From assembly GCA_007115705.1 (NCBI GenBank), contig QXEO01000222.1, positions 4,715,176 to 4,779,175 on the forward strand: a DNA stretch of 64,000 bases, in the 5' to 3' direction. Origin of the DNA: Dactylis glomerata. Taxonomy: Eukaryota > Streptophyta > Magnoliopsida > Poales > Poaceae. This document shows, one piece after another, positions 44,793-57,000 of the stretch; position 1 is the stretch's first letter; every line of letters starts with the position of its first letter. A model generated the notes under the pieces. It saw only the letters and a list, made by a program, of their open reading frames with translations, had not been told where the DNA came from and made no database searches. The position numbers and the translations under genes are program-made.

Positions 44793-46460
44793 TGATACGT
44801 CTCCAACGTATCTATAATTTTTTATGCTCCATGCTTGTTTTTACACCATTTGCCTATTGTTTCGTTACACTTAGTGGCACTTTTATGCATTTTCCGAAAC
44901 TAACCTATTAACGAGTTGCCACAGTGCCAGTTCCCTGTTTTCTGCAGTTTTTGTGTTTCAGAAGTGATACACAGGAAATATTCTCGGAATTGGACGAAAC
45001 AAGTTCCTGAAGTCTTATTTTACCTGGAAGCTTCCAGAGATCCGGAGGAGAGTAGGAGGGGGGCCACCAGGGCCCCAAACGCGTGGCTCGCGCGGCCAGG
45101 GGCCTGGCCACGCCGCCATAGCGTGAGGGCCCCTGGCCCCACCTCTGACATCGCCCCTTCGCCTATAAAGACCCCCCGACGAAAAAAACCTAAGTATCCG
45201 ATCAATTTTCCAGAACACATCGCGATCCGCCGCCGCCGTCGACCCGAAGATCGGGAGGGTCCAGAAGCTCTTCCCGGCAACCTGCCGGAGAGGGGAATCG
45301 CCACCGGAGGTCTTCTTCATCGCCATGCTTGCCTCCGGAGCGATGAGTGAGTAGTCTACCTTGGACTATGGGTCCATAGCAGTAGCTAGATGGTTGTGTT
45401 CTCCACCATGTTCTTCATGTTTAGATCTCATGAGCTGCCCTACATGATTGAGATCACCGTTATGTAATTCTACATGTTTGGTTTGTTGGGATCCGATGAA
45501 TATTGGTGTTTATGATTAAGTTGCCGTACTGAATATTATCTTTTGTTATCTCTATGTTGTTTATGATCTTGCATGCTCTCCGTTGTTAGTAGCTATCTTG
45601 GCCGAGTAGTTGCTAGTGACTCCAAGAGGGGTATTTATGCTCGATAGTGGGTTCATGCCTCTATTTAACCTGGGGGAGTGACAGAAACCTCTAAGGTTGT
45701 AGATGTGCTGTTGCTACTAGGGAGAAAACAACATTCATATGCTCAAGGGCATATGCTTTGTTTACATTACACACTTTGCTTAATGCAATTATCTGTTGTT
45801 CGCAACTTAATACTTGTGGAGTTCTCGGATTGATTCACCACAAGTGGATTATTAGTCATAGATGCAGTTGGATGGCGGTCTATGTATTTTGTTGTAATGC
45901 CCAGAGTAAATCTCATAGTGATCTTCTTGACATATCACGTTTATCTTTATTCTATCAATTGCCCAACTGTAATTTGTTTACCCAGCATGTGTTATTTATC
46001 TTATGGAGAGACACCACTAGTGAACTGTGGACCCAAGTCCTATTTCCATCATATTGCTATCACCTGTTTACTTTACTCGCACTGTTTACTTTACTCGCAT
46101 ACTCTATTGTTTTCCACTCGATACGCTCATAACCTTTGTTTCAAGCAAACCGGTGAGATTGACAACCTCATCGCAAGTTGGGAACGAAGTACTTGGTTGT
46201 GTTGTGTGCAGGTTCCACGTTGCTTCTGGCCGAAGACGAGTCAACAAGAATCATTAAACGGCGCCCTTGTTGGAGTGTTACTAAGCCAGTCCGCATCACC
46301 TTCAGTCGTTTGTCTCTCCTCTCCAAGAACGATTAAACCTTGGTTTCTTAACTGAGGGAAAACTAGCTGCTATACTCATCATACCTTCCTCTTGGGGTTC
46401 CCAACGGGCTGGTTATTCACCACGCAAAAGGAATCAACTAGGGGCCATCAAACGCCATCA
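44793..46460 (+). repeat. Right LTR of element B
   Basis: This is 1,668 bp, beginning TGATACGTCTCC and ending CGCCATCA, with a TATA box at 45164-45170. CAATC follows at 46461-46465 as the TSD. Confidence 0.95.
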
Positions 46461-47571
46461 CAATCCTATTCTTTTTATCCATTCATTTGAAACCTTGTTC
46501 GATGATTCAAACATCCAACTTATGCATCACTATGTGATCATAAGATATATTTATTCCCATGTCCTAACCTTAAAATTTAGAAATATGTTCTAACCACACT
46601 TCTTATAGGTTAAACAACCAAGTCTCTTACCTAGTGATAAAATTCACAAAGGTGTACCTTGATCATGGTCTCAAGACACTAAAGTCTTTCTTAAGAGACA
46701 TCATGATCTATCCCCAAATAATAATGACAAATAATTTAGCACCCATTAAAGCCTTGACATGGACCATGGGGCAATTTCATGCTATTAAGAAAGTTGGAGA
46801 AACATGAAATCATGTTCATATGCTTAGACAGGAAATCCAATGGTAGGAGTAACCATCAATAGTAAATCTATTTTCATCTAAATACAAATTATAGCTGCTT
46901 TATAGTCACCTAGCAAATTACTTAAGTCCTAGTAAAATATTTCAAAAACAAAGAACAAGACATTTACAATTACTTCTATTCAAAGTCCTATTCAAACCCT
47001 AACATAACATAAATTCTTATATGTGCAAATGCAATGTAAATTCCATAGTTATAACATATTGAATCAGTAATGGGTTATATGTACTTTAGAAGAATTCTTA
47101 GATTTAAAATCTTGGAAAGCTTATGGAAACCTAAAATGGAGGTGTATTTGAATCATCCCTAATAAGATTCTTAATCAAGTTCTAATGATTGATGAAACAG
47201 TTTACATACAAATGCACCTACAAGATTTATTTAGTAACTTCTCTTGGACCAGTAATATCATCTTAATATCCAAGATGTAGCTCTGAATTAGAAATTCTGC
47301 AAATAAATTGAAATTCAAATTAGAAAGACAAAACAGAAAATAAAGCAAAAAGAAAACTAAAGAAGAAAAAAATAGGAAAGGACTTACCTGGCCGTAGCCC
47401 ATCAAGCCGGCCCAACACCTCAACTCCTCAGTCTAGCCCGGCATACCGTTTCGGGAGGATAGGTCGTTGTCTTCCTCGAGCTGACAAGCAGCTCGGTGGA
47501 GTACTGGGGATCGATCAATCCACCGCCAGTGATTCAACGCTCTCGATGGAGGCCGCCGAGTGCCCGAGGCC

Positions 47572-47580
47572 TATAAAAGG
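47572..47580 (+). promoter_or_regulatory. TATA box of element A LTR
   Basis: TATAAAAGG follows GAGGCC, and the right LTR copy is at 56303-56311. It lies about 2.25 kb into the LTR, leaving nearly 3.9 kb of transcribed LTR. Confidence 0.65.
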
Positions 47581-50279
47581 CTCCACACCGCCGCCAAACC
47601 CTAAAATCCCCTCAGTTTCCCATTTTTCTCTCTGTTCTCTCTCTATCACCGGTAACCGTCGCTGGAGTTCATTTGGGCAACATCACAAAGAGCACCCCGA
47701 GTCCCTGGAGTGGTCGAGGAGGTGTGTCGCGCTGCCAATTCCAATACAGAGGAGGGAATCGGGGAGGGAAGGCTCCAGTCACCGGCAAACCACCGTTGCC
47801 CTTCGCAGATGCTCACCAGAATCGGTGAAATCGAGCTCGTCTCCGTCCATAATCGTCGCCGTGGACCATCCCGAAAGATCCTAGGTGAGCTAGCGCTTCT
47901 CCTGGGCATCTTATTGCATCTTAGCGTGGTCTGTAGCTGGAGTTAGTCTGTTGGCCGAAGTGCTCCGCCGCAGTCATGGTCGCCGGCATCACTCTGATGA
48001 CCTTCTTATGGAGGCGCCGCCACCAGAGGGTTCCCTGAGTTCTCCCGGATCTTTTCAGCCTGCTCACTCGTCTGGGGAAGCTCCCGAGCGTCACCTCCAT
48101 CGTCGGCTGCTCACCGGCGGTGAGGTCGAGCTCCGGTCAACACTGGTTGACTCGGTCTATGCCGAGGTGGCAGTTGACCTAGCCAGGGACCCACTAGTCA
48201 GTGAGTTAGGTTAGATACCCTTCCGGTATGAAAAGTTATCCCCTGTTAGTTAAAATTCCAGAAAAAGTTGAAAACTTAAGAAATTCATATCTTATTCATT
48301 TTAATTCAGAAAAATGCAAATGATATATCAAAATGTTCAGAAAAACATAACCTATCTAGTTAGATTATAATCTTACATACTTGTTTGAAATAAATTTGAA
48401 ACATTGTTTAAGTAGTATTTGAATTTTTAATTCAAACCCAATAATAATAATTCAAACCAAATTTTCAAATACCAAATAAAACTTTGACAACTTCAACAAA
48501 GTTAATTTCAATTAATATTCTATTATTTCAAAAATGTAAATCATATACTTTACTATTAGGATTTCAAACCCTAAAATGATTTTTCCCAAATAAATTTAAA
48601 ATAATAAAATTTGGGAGAAATCATAAACTTGAATAAGAAGTATTTCCTAACTCTAATATTTCTATTTCAACAATTGTTTTATGGTGAGAAAATCTAAAAC
48701 CCATTTAAAAACCTTTAATCACTTAAAATTTGGATTCCACCCTGAAAATCTAAGAACAGAAATAATAGGCTTTCTAAATTATTTTTGGATACTAATAGAA
48801 CCCTACAATGAGCTTCCAATGCAATAACACATTAAGTGATATGTTCTTCAAAAGTAATTTTTGAAGTACACATAACTTAAGTTCTACCATTACTTTTTAG
48901 CACTCAAACTAATAAATACCTTAGTGAGCTAGTCTAGCCATACTCTCTAATTCAACCATGAGTGGTTAGTGTGTTATTCTATTTCAACATGGTATATCTT
49001 AGTCAATTAACTATTTGCAACACCTTTGTTGCAACTTAAAAACTGTTACCTTCCTGACATCACTTAATCACCATTCCTTTAAGTAATAAAAATATGTCCA
49101 TTAAGGCTTGTGTTCTTCAAAAGTAATTCTTTTTAAGAACATACCAAGTAAGCATCACCTCCATTCCTATGTCCTAGAAGAAGCAATGAATTATGCATGT
49201 TAAGATTATTAACAACCCTAGAATCAACCATGAATGGATTATTTTAGCACTACTGGCTCATGACAAACTACTTGAGTGCATATGTTAGTTTAGATTGTTA
49301 TCAATTATAGAAACAACTATTTATGGTGACAACAATCTAAACTACCATGAATGTCCATGCTTTACCACAACCCTTTGAACATTGAATGACACCTAACTTG
49401 TTTCCTTGGTATGCTCATCTATTAACTACTCTTTGGTTATAATACAATTATGCTAACCCTAGAACAGGTGTAGTGCTTCTAATCACTAAGAAATATGTTC
49501 TTCAAATGTTATTCTTTCAAAAGACATTGAATGTAAGTAACCAACTACTCCATTAAGCATAAACATATATAACTCTATTTGTGTCTTAAGATTGTTGTCA
49601 ACCCTAAGACTAATTGTGTATTCCTATCTAATCAGAATTACTTCAGCTTTGCTTGTCCATAACCAGCTACTTGATTTATAATAACAAGATACCACCTAAA
49701 AGTGTTACTTTCAAGTCTTCACCTATTGCTATATCTATCCTCTGCAATAACTCTTGTTTCAAGCTTTATTCTAATACTTTGAAAGTTTGTCAGTCAATCA
49801 CAAATCCTTAACAACCTTGTTGTGGAGTGAATCTAAAAGTGCAACTCAGTATAAAGAAGTCATCACAACTTTTTATACTAAACCATTGGGGGTTAAGATA
49901 TGCTTAGAGCGATGCATAACATATAATTTGCATATCATGCTGCAGTACTTTTAACATCATCTTTACCAGATGATAGTGCTACTTCAATATTTGGATTTCC
50001 TATGTATTGAAGACCTTGACTTGCATAATCTTGCAGTAAAAAAGGCAAGTTTATCTTGCTCATATCTCTTAGTTGCACTGATTTTGAAACTACTTGCAAA
50101 GTGTTAACTTCAAACTCTAACATTTCAAAAAGGATGGAAAACCTATTTTCATAAGTAATATGACTAGTGGTTATCGACCAGTGGTGATAACCTAGGAAGG
50201 CTGGCAGGTGGAACCATGGTAAGATTGTGGTGGTGGAGGTTCCACTTGTACGGGAAAGTAAACCTAGGATTAACTACCA

Positions 50280-50876
50280 ATGCCACAGTTATTCCGGCGC
50301 CGTAAAAACCATGTCGTCCAAGAGACTTGGAATGGGATGGGAAAGTCAGCTGTATCTTCTCTCGTTCGCATGTCAACGGGCAGCCAGTTGCCGGTCGTGG
50401 AAGATCTTGCGGGACTACTTGCACATGGGTGGGACACCTCAGTTCTCACGGCACTTGTGTCTATGATGGTCCGCAAGGGACGCCTAGGTACTTCATCGTT
50501 GGGGGTGAATATCAGGGGCACAACCTGCTTGCGTGAATTGGGTGGGCATGCGTTGTGCGGAGAAGGCAGTGATTGGCTTGGATCAATGACTGGGCCCCAC
50601 ACCAAGGAAGTGTGGACGGGAAAGATTCGCCCGGTTGTGCAGCAAGGCTTTGATCTCTTTTGGAAGGACACACCTCTGCAGAGTGTAAAAGGATGTGACA
50701 TGTTACCCCTTGTTCTGGGAAGGAGCTGCGAACGCGGTAGGAAAGGTGCTCTCAAGGCACTACTACCTATGTTGGCTGTTGGGCATAGTTTTCTAAAAGT
50801 AAAAGCAATCTTTCAAGAAACTTTGATAAAACCTTGCATTGGCCTACGACTCTTTTGGGTCCATGGCTTTTGTTAG
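50280..50876 (+). other. 198-codon open frame within element A LTR, repeated in the other LTR
   Basis: An ORF of identical length lies at 59034-59630 because the LTRs are copies. The opposite strand is also open for 161 codons in both. No domain is recognisable. It covers the LTR block holding the shared motif CCTCTGCAGAGTGTAAAA (50673-50690 and 59427-59444). I regard it as a non-coding conserved region rather than a gene. Confidence 0.4.
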
Positions 50877-51422
50877 TGCATATCACACAACTTCTTTCTA
50901 AAGAAACTTGCTGGGTAACGCTCGTTACTCACCCCAATCTCTTAAACCCTTGCTAGACTATGAAGAATTAGATGGAAGGCAACTCAAGGAGGTAACCTCA
51001 AGACATTGAAGATGAAGATGAAGCATTCTACCAACATCATGATTATCAGTGAAGCCTACAATTGTATGAAGCTTGGAGAAAAACTAGAATAGGGTTAGAA
51101 AGGAACCAGTTTCCTAATCCTAGAACCTAAGTAGTTAGAGAAACTCTATAGTTGAGTAGTAAGCCAACTGCATTAGTTGTAGTTTAGTTTAGTCTTCCTT
51201 ATTTCTTTCTCGTTTGTAGTCGCTAGGACTAAACCTCTACCTGCTGAGGAGGTTTTGAAGATCTTCTGTATGCTGAAAATTGTAATCCTATAGACATACC
51301 GTGGACCTGCGATGTTTCTGTTGTACCACTCTGATGGATGTAATACTAGTGAGACGGTGTCTCATTAGTGTTATGTCAAGGACTTGCATACTACACATGC
51401 AGTGGTATGCTGGGTCACCACA

Positions 51423-54044
51423 GCTGGTATCAGAGCAAACGCTTTGACCCTAGGATTAAAACCCTTTAATAGGAGACCTGTAGGTTTGGCAGTGACCATA
51501 GGAAGCCATCTTATCTAAACCAATTCTTCTTTATGACTTGGGATGGATATTCAACAAAAGAATAATCTTAACACACTCGAGTCAAATTTTTTACCTGTTA
51601 TTCTTAAGTGAAGTTGGATATCTTATTCCATACCATGTAGATATGACATCATTAGAGCCTTACATAAAGGATGGAAGTGGATTATATTTGGTATACAATA
51701 CGTGATAGTCCAAAGAGAGGATACAACCAGAAGGGGAACTATCCTATTGGAAGAAGTATACTAAGGTCGTTTTGTTAAAACTTAAGTCATCCGAAACTGT
51801 AGTAGGGTGATGTTAAGTGGTGAAGTGAGTCTGTATGAGGTAGTAGGACCTCAGGTATAGTCTTGTATGTGGTTACTCAAGGATGCTATATACAATTAAG
51901 ATGCACTGAGAGTATAAACATTTTAATCATGTTGGATTCACCTGAGAATCTTTACATGATGGAGTAGAACTTTTAGTGAACCAGCAATTTCAAGCTGAGG
52001 AGGAAGTTACACAATAGAGAAACTCTATAAAAGATATGGAGTTATGGGAACCATATCTGGTGAAGAAGTACAATGCTCAGGAATACATGAAGTTTTGAGT
52101 GATCAAGTGAGATTCGACTTCAATAGGATGGAAGGTAAGCTAGAAGTGGCAATCTTAAAGGAATATGAATCCTTTAGAATGGTTTCCAAACCCCTTTGCT
52201 CAAATTTATTTGATTGCAACTGGGCAATTGAGGTAAGTTTTGAGACAAAGAGTAGTAGTCCACCACTACGTGCAATATAGCACAATATAAACCTATAATA
52301 TTTGGTGCTATAAGGTACACATCTAAGCCTGAATTCTAGAGATGTTTTACTCACGGGCTTATGATGATGTATGTTGCTAGCACAATTTTGGATTTTCTTG
52401 GATTTTATTGTGTGAATAGAGCTATACATGAAGTTGGACTTTGATGTGCAAGTGCATGTTGCATTATCAAGTCCTTACTTGATGTTATAGTTCTACAGGG
52501 TTAAGGGATTCGTGTGAGGAAGAGACGAGTCTCTAAGGCAATCAAGCCCAAAGATGAAGGATCACCAGATAAAGGAAGCCAACAGGAGGAAGCTTCAGTG
52601 ATACTTCGAAGGAAGATTAGAAGGATCCACAGCTAGATTAGTAAAACTACAGAAAAGTTGGAATTTAGTAACACTCTAGTTCTTAAAACACTAGAGGTAA
52701 CCCTAGATTATTGAGTAGAACCACTAATTAGGTAACCGCAATTGAGTTTAAGGTATTTAAGCTCGTTGTTATGCAGCCTTGGTTATGCTTAGTACATCAC
52801 GGGTTGATTGAGGTGTTGTAATACAGATGATCCATTCCGGTATTGCATGCTGCTTTATTCAGCCTGGGAGTGGTAACCCCAGTAAGCCTCATTGATAGCG
52901 TGACTAAGACACATAACATCTCTGTATAACTTTGATCCCTAGTCCCGAAATCTTGAATTGTAGATTGGTGGTTAAGACTTCAGCAATACTTTTCCTTATC
53001 TTAGAGATGTAGTCTTTGTCTATGGACTAAGAATTGTGAGGATTCATGTCAACAATGATCCGTTGAGACCATTGGTTCATTTATAGCCCTGTTACTTCAT
53101 ATTTCGTTCAACTTATACAATTGCCTGACGTGGATGTCCTCCGGTACAAGAGAAACTCTGCCGAATTTCTCCCGTGGCTTTGTATCTAACCTACCGATTG
53201 AATAAGGATAGATAGCGATGGAAAAACCCAATTCTCATCAACTATTTGAACTTTTGGGTAAAAACATACATCCAAAAGTGGAATAGAACACCCCACCTAA
53301 AGGCTTTATCGAAGAATTCGTACCGGATATCCATAATTGTGTGGGTAAACCGCAGACTTCTTTGAGAAACCATTAGAAAGACGTAGTAGAAAGACCGACC
53401 AAGATTTATAGTTTAACCATGGACTTCTAACAGTTAGAAGATAGTATGTTCAAAGACCATTACAAAAGTCTAAGGGGAGAGTCCAGGGAACTTAAAAGTG
53501 TTGAAAGTTGGATGAAGTATTTTAGAAGTAGATGCTTTCAAAGATTTGTCGTAACCTTATGGAGTTCGGCATAGGAGTGAGATGATTTTGACCATAATCA
53601 CACCAAGTATGAACCACAGCTGGTATCATGAACCGCAGCTGGAGAAGATTGATAATAGAGTTAACCATAATCTTGAACCTAGAAGACCAAATAAGATCTA
53701 TAGAGATGGATCAGAAAACTTGAATGGACAGATTACATGTGTTTAATCTGTTCTTAGGTGGTAAAACCAAGAGCCAATTAGGAAGATTCGTTGGAACAAT
53801 TAGTAGGACCCTATAAGCCATAGAAAATGCTGCAAACAAGGATAATCCAAGAGAATGACCATGGAGAGACCAAGATGAATGGAATTCAAGAGAAGATTCG
53901 AGGAACACTCTAGACAAAGGATACCATCTATATCCCAATTAGTTGGTGAAGGAACTTCAAAACATATGATACCAACAAAAAGTTCGTCCAACAACATACG
54001 AGAGCGAAAACTTCGGGACGAAGTTTAGTTTAAGGAGGGGAGAC
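51423..54044 (+). other. Element A interior: primer site, non-coding body, purine tract
   Basis: TGGTATCAGAGC at 51425-51436 is the primer-binding site (tRNA-Met type), and TAAGGAGGGGAGAC at 54031-54044 the polypurine tract. The 2.6 kb between carries stops in all frames and no gag or pol motif that I can recognise. GGGACGAAGTTTAGTTTAAG before the purine tract resembles the 3' end of chromovirus interiors, suggesting descent from one. Confidence 0.78.
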
Positions 54045-57000
54045 TATAATATCCCAGGATTAGAGGTTATAAAATAGAGACAACGGATGTGTGCATTGCA
54101 TTTCATGCATAGAAAATCCGGGTAATTTTCACGCATTTAAATAAAACATACCAAAATGATTGGAGTTTCACTTAATTTGATGGAATTGAAGTAGCTCATC
54201 AATTAGAGTGCGATAGACTCTAATATGACCTTTGTTAAAATCTTTGTCTTGGGTAGTGATAGTCATAACAACTAAAAGAGAGTTAAGTGAGGTAAAAACT
54301 AAAATGCTTGACACACCATTTTAGAACCAAATATCTAATGACACCAAGATCATCATGGTATTTTTTTAAAAACCCTACTTCTTCATGCTAAAGAAGTCAA
54401 AACAAGTCTTATTCTTAAATCATGATATATTCTATATTCTTATGTCCTAATCTAGTGAGTCCAAATAAGAGAAGTGGAGAGGTTAACTCAATGCTAGTTT
54501 GATTGTAAGATTTGCCTTAACTCTAGGTGAGATAACTTATGAACACTCGAGCCATTCCTATAAAGGCCAACTAGGAGACTTTAGACATTACTCAAATTCT
54601 AATTAGGACAAGTCATTTGATATAAGGGAGATCACACCATAAACCCTAATTTGGTCTATACTAGGACCATACTTAGAAAGTGACCAATACTTAGACTTAT
54701 GAAGTTATGAAGTGGAGTAGATCCTATTTGAACCACACAATGGGGAGATTATATCTTTAATCTCAGAAGGTTGGTACAACCTATAATAAACCCTTAGTAG
54801 AGGGAGTTGATGAAGGAAATAAAATGGATTTATTATGGGAGTTGATGAAGGAGATAGTATAATCATGTCAAGTACATGATTATGCTTGCTGATGAAGATA
54901 ATTAGGTTAGTTATGAAACCTAGTCTGATAAGCAGATATCATCCTAAAACCAAGTGTGGGTAGGAGTCCAACTTAAACCCATCTCACTCAGGAGATACCC
55001 ATCTTGTTATAGTTACCTGAGAAATCTTGATCTGTGCACAAGTTTCCATTAAGCAAAGTAGGTAGAACTAGGTGGTTGAAACCACAAGTTTAAACCCTAG
55101 AATCCTATTTAGGTTAGAGCATGTGTCACCTTGATTCTATTCTAGGAGCAAGTATTTTAATCTTAATGGGAGTAATACCATTCTAGCAATCCTATTATTT
55201 TTATCCATTCATTTGAAACCTTGTTCGATGATTCAAACATCCAACTTATGCATCACTATGTGATCATGAGATATATTTATTCCCATGTCCTAACCTTAAA
55301 ATTTAGAAATATGTTCTAACCACACTTCTTATAGGTTAAACAACCAAGTCTCTTACCTAGTGATAAAATTCACAAAGGTGTACCTTGATCATGGTCTCAA
55401 GACAGTAAAGTCTTTCTTAAGAGACATCATGATCTATCCCCAAATAATAATGACAAATAATTTAGAACCCATTAAATCCTTGACATGGCCCATGGGGCAA
55501 TTTCATGCTATTAAGAAAGTTGGAGAAACATGAAATCATGTTCATATGCTTAGACATGAAATCCAATGGTAGGAGTAACCATCAATAGTAAATCTATTTT
55601 CATCTAAATACAAATTATAGCTGCTTTATAGTCACCTAGCAAATTACTTAAGTCCTAGTAAAATATTTCAAAAACAAAGAACAAGACATTTACAATTACT
55701 TCTATTCAAAGTCCTATTCAAACCCTAACATAACATAAATTCTTATATGTGCAAATGCAATGTAAATTCCATAGTTATAACATATTGAATCAGTAATGGG
55801 TTATATGTACTTTAGAAGAATTCTTAGATTTAAAATCTTGGAAAGCTTATGGAAACCTAAAATGGAGGTGTATTTGAATCATCCCTAATAAGATTCTTAA
55901 TCAAGTTCTAATGATTGATGAAACAGTTTACATACAAATGCACCTACAAGATTTATTTAGTAACTTCTCTTGGACCAGTAATATCATCTTAATATCCAAG
56001 ATGTAGCTCTGAATTAGAAATTCTGCAAATAAATTGAAATTCAAATTAGAAAGACAAAATAGAAAATAAAGCAAAAAGAAAAGAAACTAAAGAAGAAGAA
56101 AAATAGGAAAGGACTTACCTGGCCGTAGCCCATCAAGCCGGCCCAACACCTCAACTCCTCAGTACAGCCCGGCATACCGTTTCGGGAAGATAGGTCATCG
56201 TCTTCCTCGAGCTGACAAGCAGCTCGGTGGAGTACTGGGGATCGATCAATCCATCGCCGGCGATTCAACGCTCCCGATGGAGGCCGCCGACTGCCCGAGG
56301 CCTATAAAAGGCTCCACGCCGCCGCCAAACCCTAAAATCCCCTCAGTTCCCCATTTTTCTCTTTGTTCTCTCTCTATCATCGGTAACCGTCGCTGGAGTT
56401 CATTTGTGCAATGTCACAAAGAGCACCCCGGAGTCCCTGGAGTGGTCGAGGAGGTGTGCCGCGCTGCCAATTCCAACACAGAGGAGGGAATCGGGGAGGG
56501 AAGGCTCCAGTCGCCGGCAAACTGCCGTTCCCCTTCGCAGATGCTCGCCGGAATCGGTGAAATCGAGCTCGTCTCCGTTGATAATCGTCGCCGTGGACCA
56601 TCCCAAAAGATCCTAGGTGAGCTAGCGCTTCTCCTGGGCATCTTATTGCATTTTAGCGTGGTCTGTAGCTCAAGTTAGTCCATTGGCCAGAGTGCTCCGC
56701 CGTGGTCATGGTCGCCGACGTCACTCCGGTGACCTTCTTGTGGAGGCGCCACCACCAGAGGGTAACTTGAGTTCTCCCGGATCTTTTCAGCCTGCGCACT
56801 CATCCGGGAATGCTCCCGAGCGTCGTCGCCATCGTCGGCTGCTCACCGGCGGTGAGGTCGAGCTCTGGTCAACACTGGTTGACTCGGTCTATGCCGAGGT
56901 GGCAGTTGACCTAGCCAGGGACCCACTAGTCAGTGAGTTAGGTTAGATACCCTTCTGGTATGAAAAGTTATCCCCTGTTAGTTAAAATTCCAGAAAAAGT

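Larger units (their letters stand above)
6660..46460 (+). mobile_element. Element B: Athila-like Ty3-type element with gag and protease only
   Basis: The LTRs run from TGATACGTCTCC to ACGCCATCA, and CAATC is duplicated at 6655-6659 and 46461-46465. The primer-binding site matches tRNA-Asp. After removal of C and D the interior is gag, protease, then about 2.9 kb of non-coding sequence, then a purine-rich tract before the right LTR. No reverse transcriptase, RNase H or integrase is present anywhere in it. The gag type, the DLGAS protease motif and the tRNA-Asp primer fit the Athila lineage. The LTR start is one I associate with abundant Triticeae Ty3 families, but I do not assign a family name. 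Confidence 0.92.
46461..51422 (+). repeat. Left LTR of element A, second segment
   Basis: It continues the LTR after element B and aligns to 55187-60176. It contains a GC-rich promoter-like block (47390-48220), a long AT-rich stretch (48220-50150) without features, and a conserved block (50160-50900). Small indels distinguish the copies: the right copy has an extra 11 bp near 57125 and about 12 bp near 58210. Confidence 0.92.

Noticed and set aside
50280..50876. 198-codon ORF repeated at 59034-59630, apparently conserved
   Set aside because: The two copies are the two LTRs of element A, so identity reflects replication. The opposite strand is also open, and no protein motif is present.
11952..51436. 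tRNA genes suggested by TGGTATCAGAGC and TGGCGCCGTTGCCGGGGA
   Set aside because: Only the 3' complement is present, directly inside LTRs; these are primer-binding sites.
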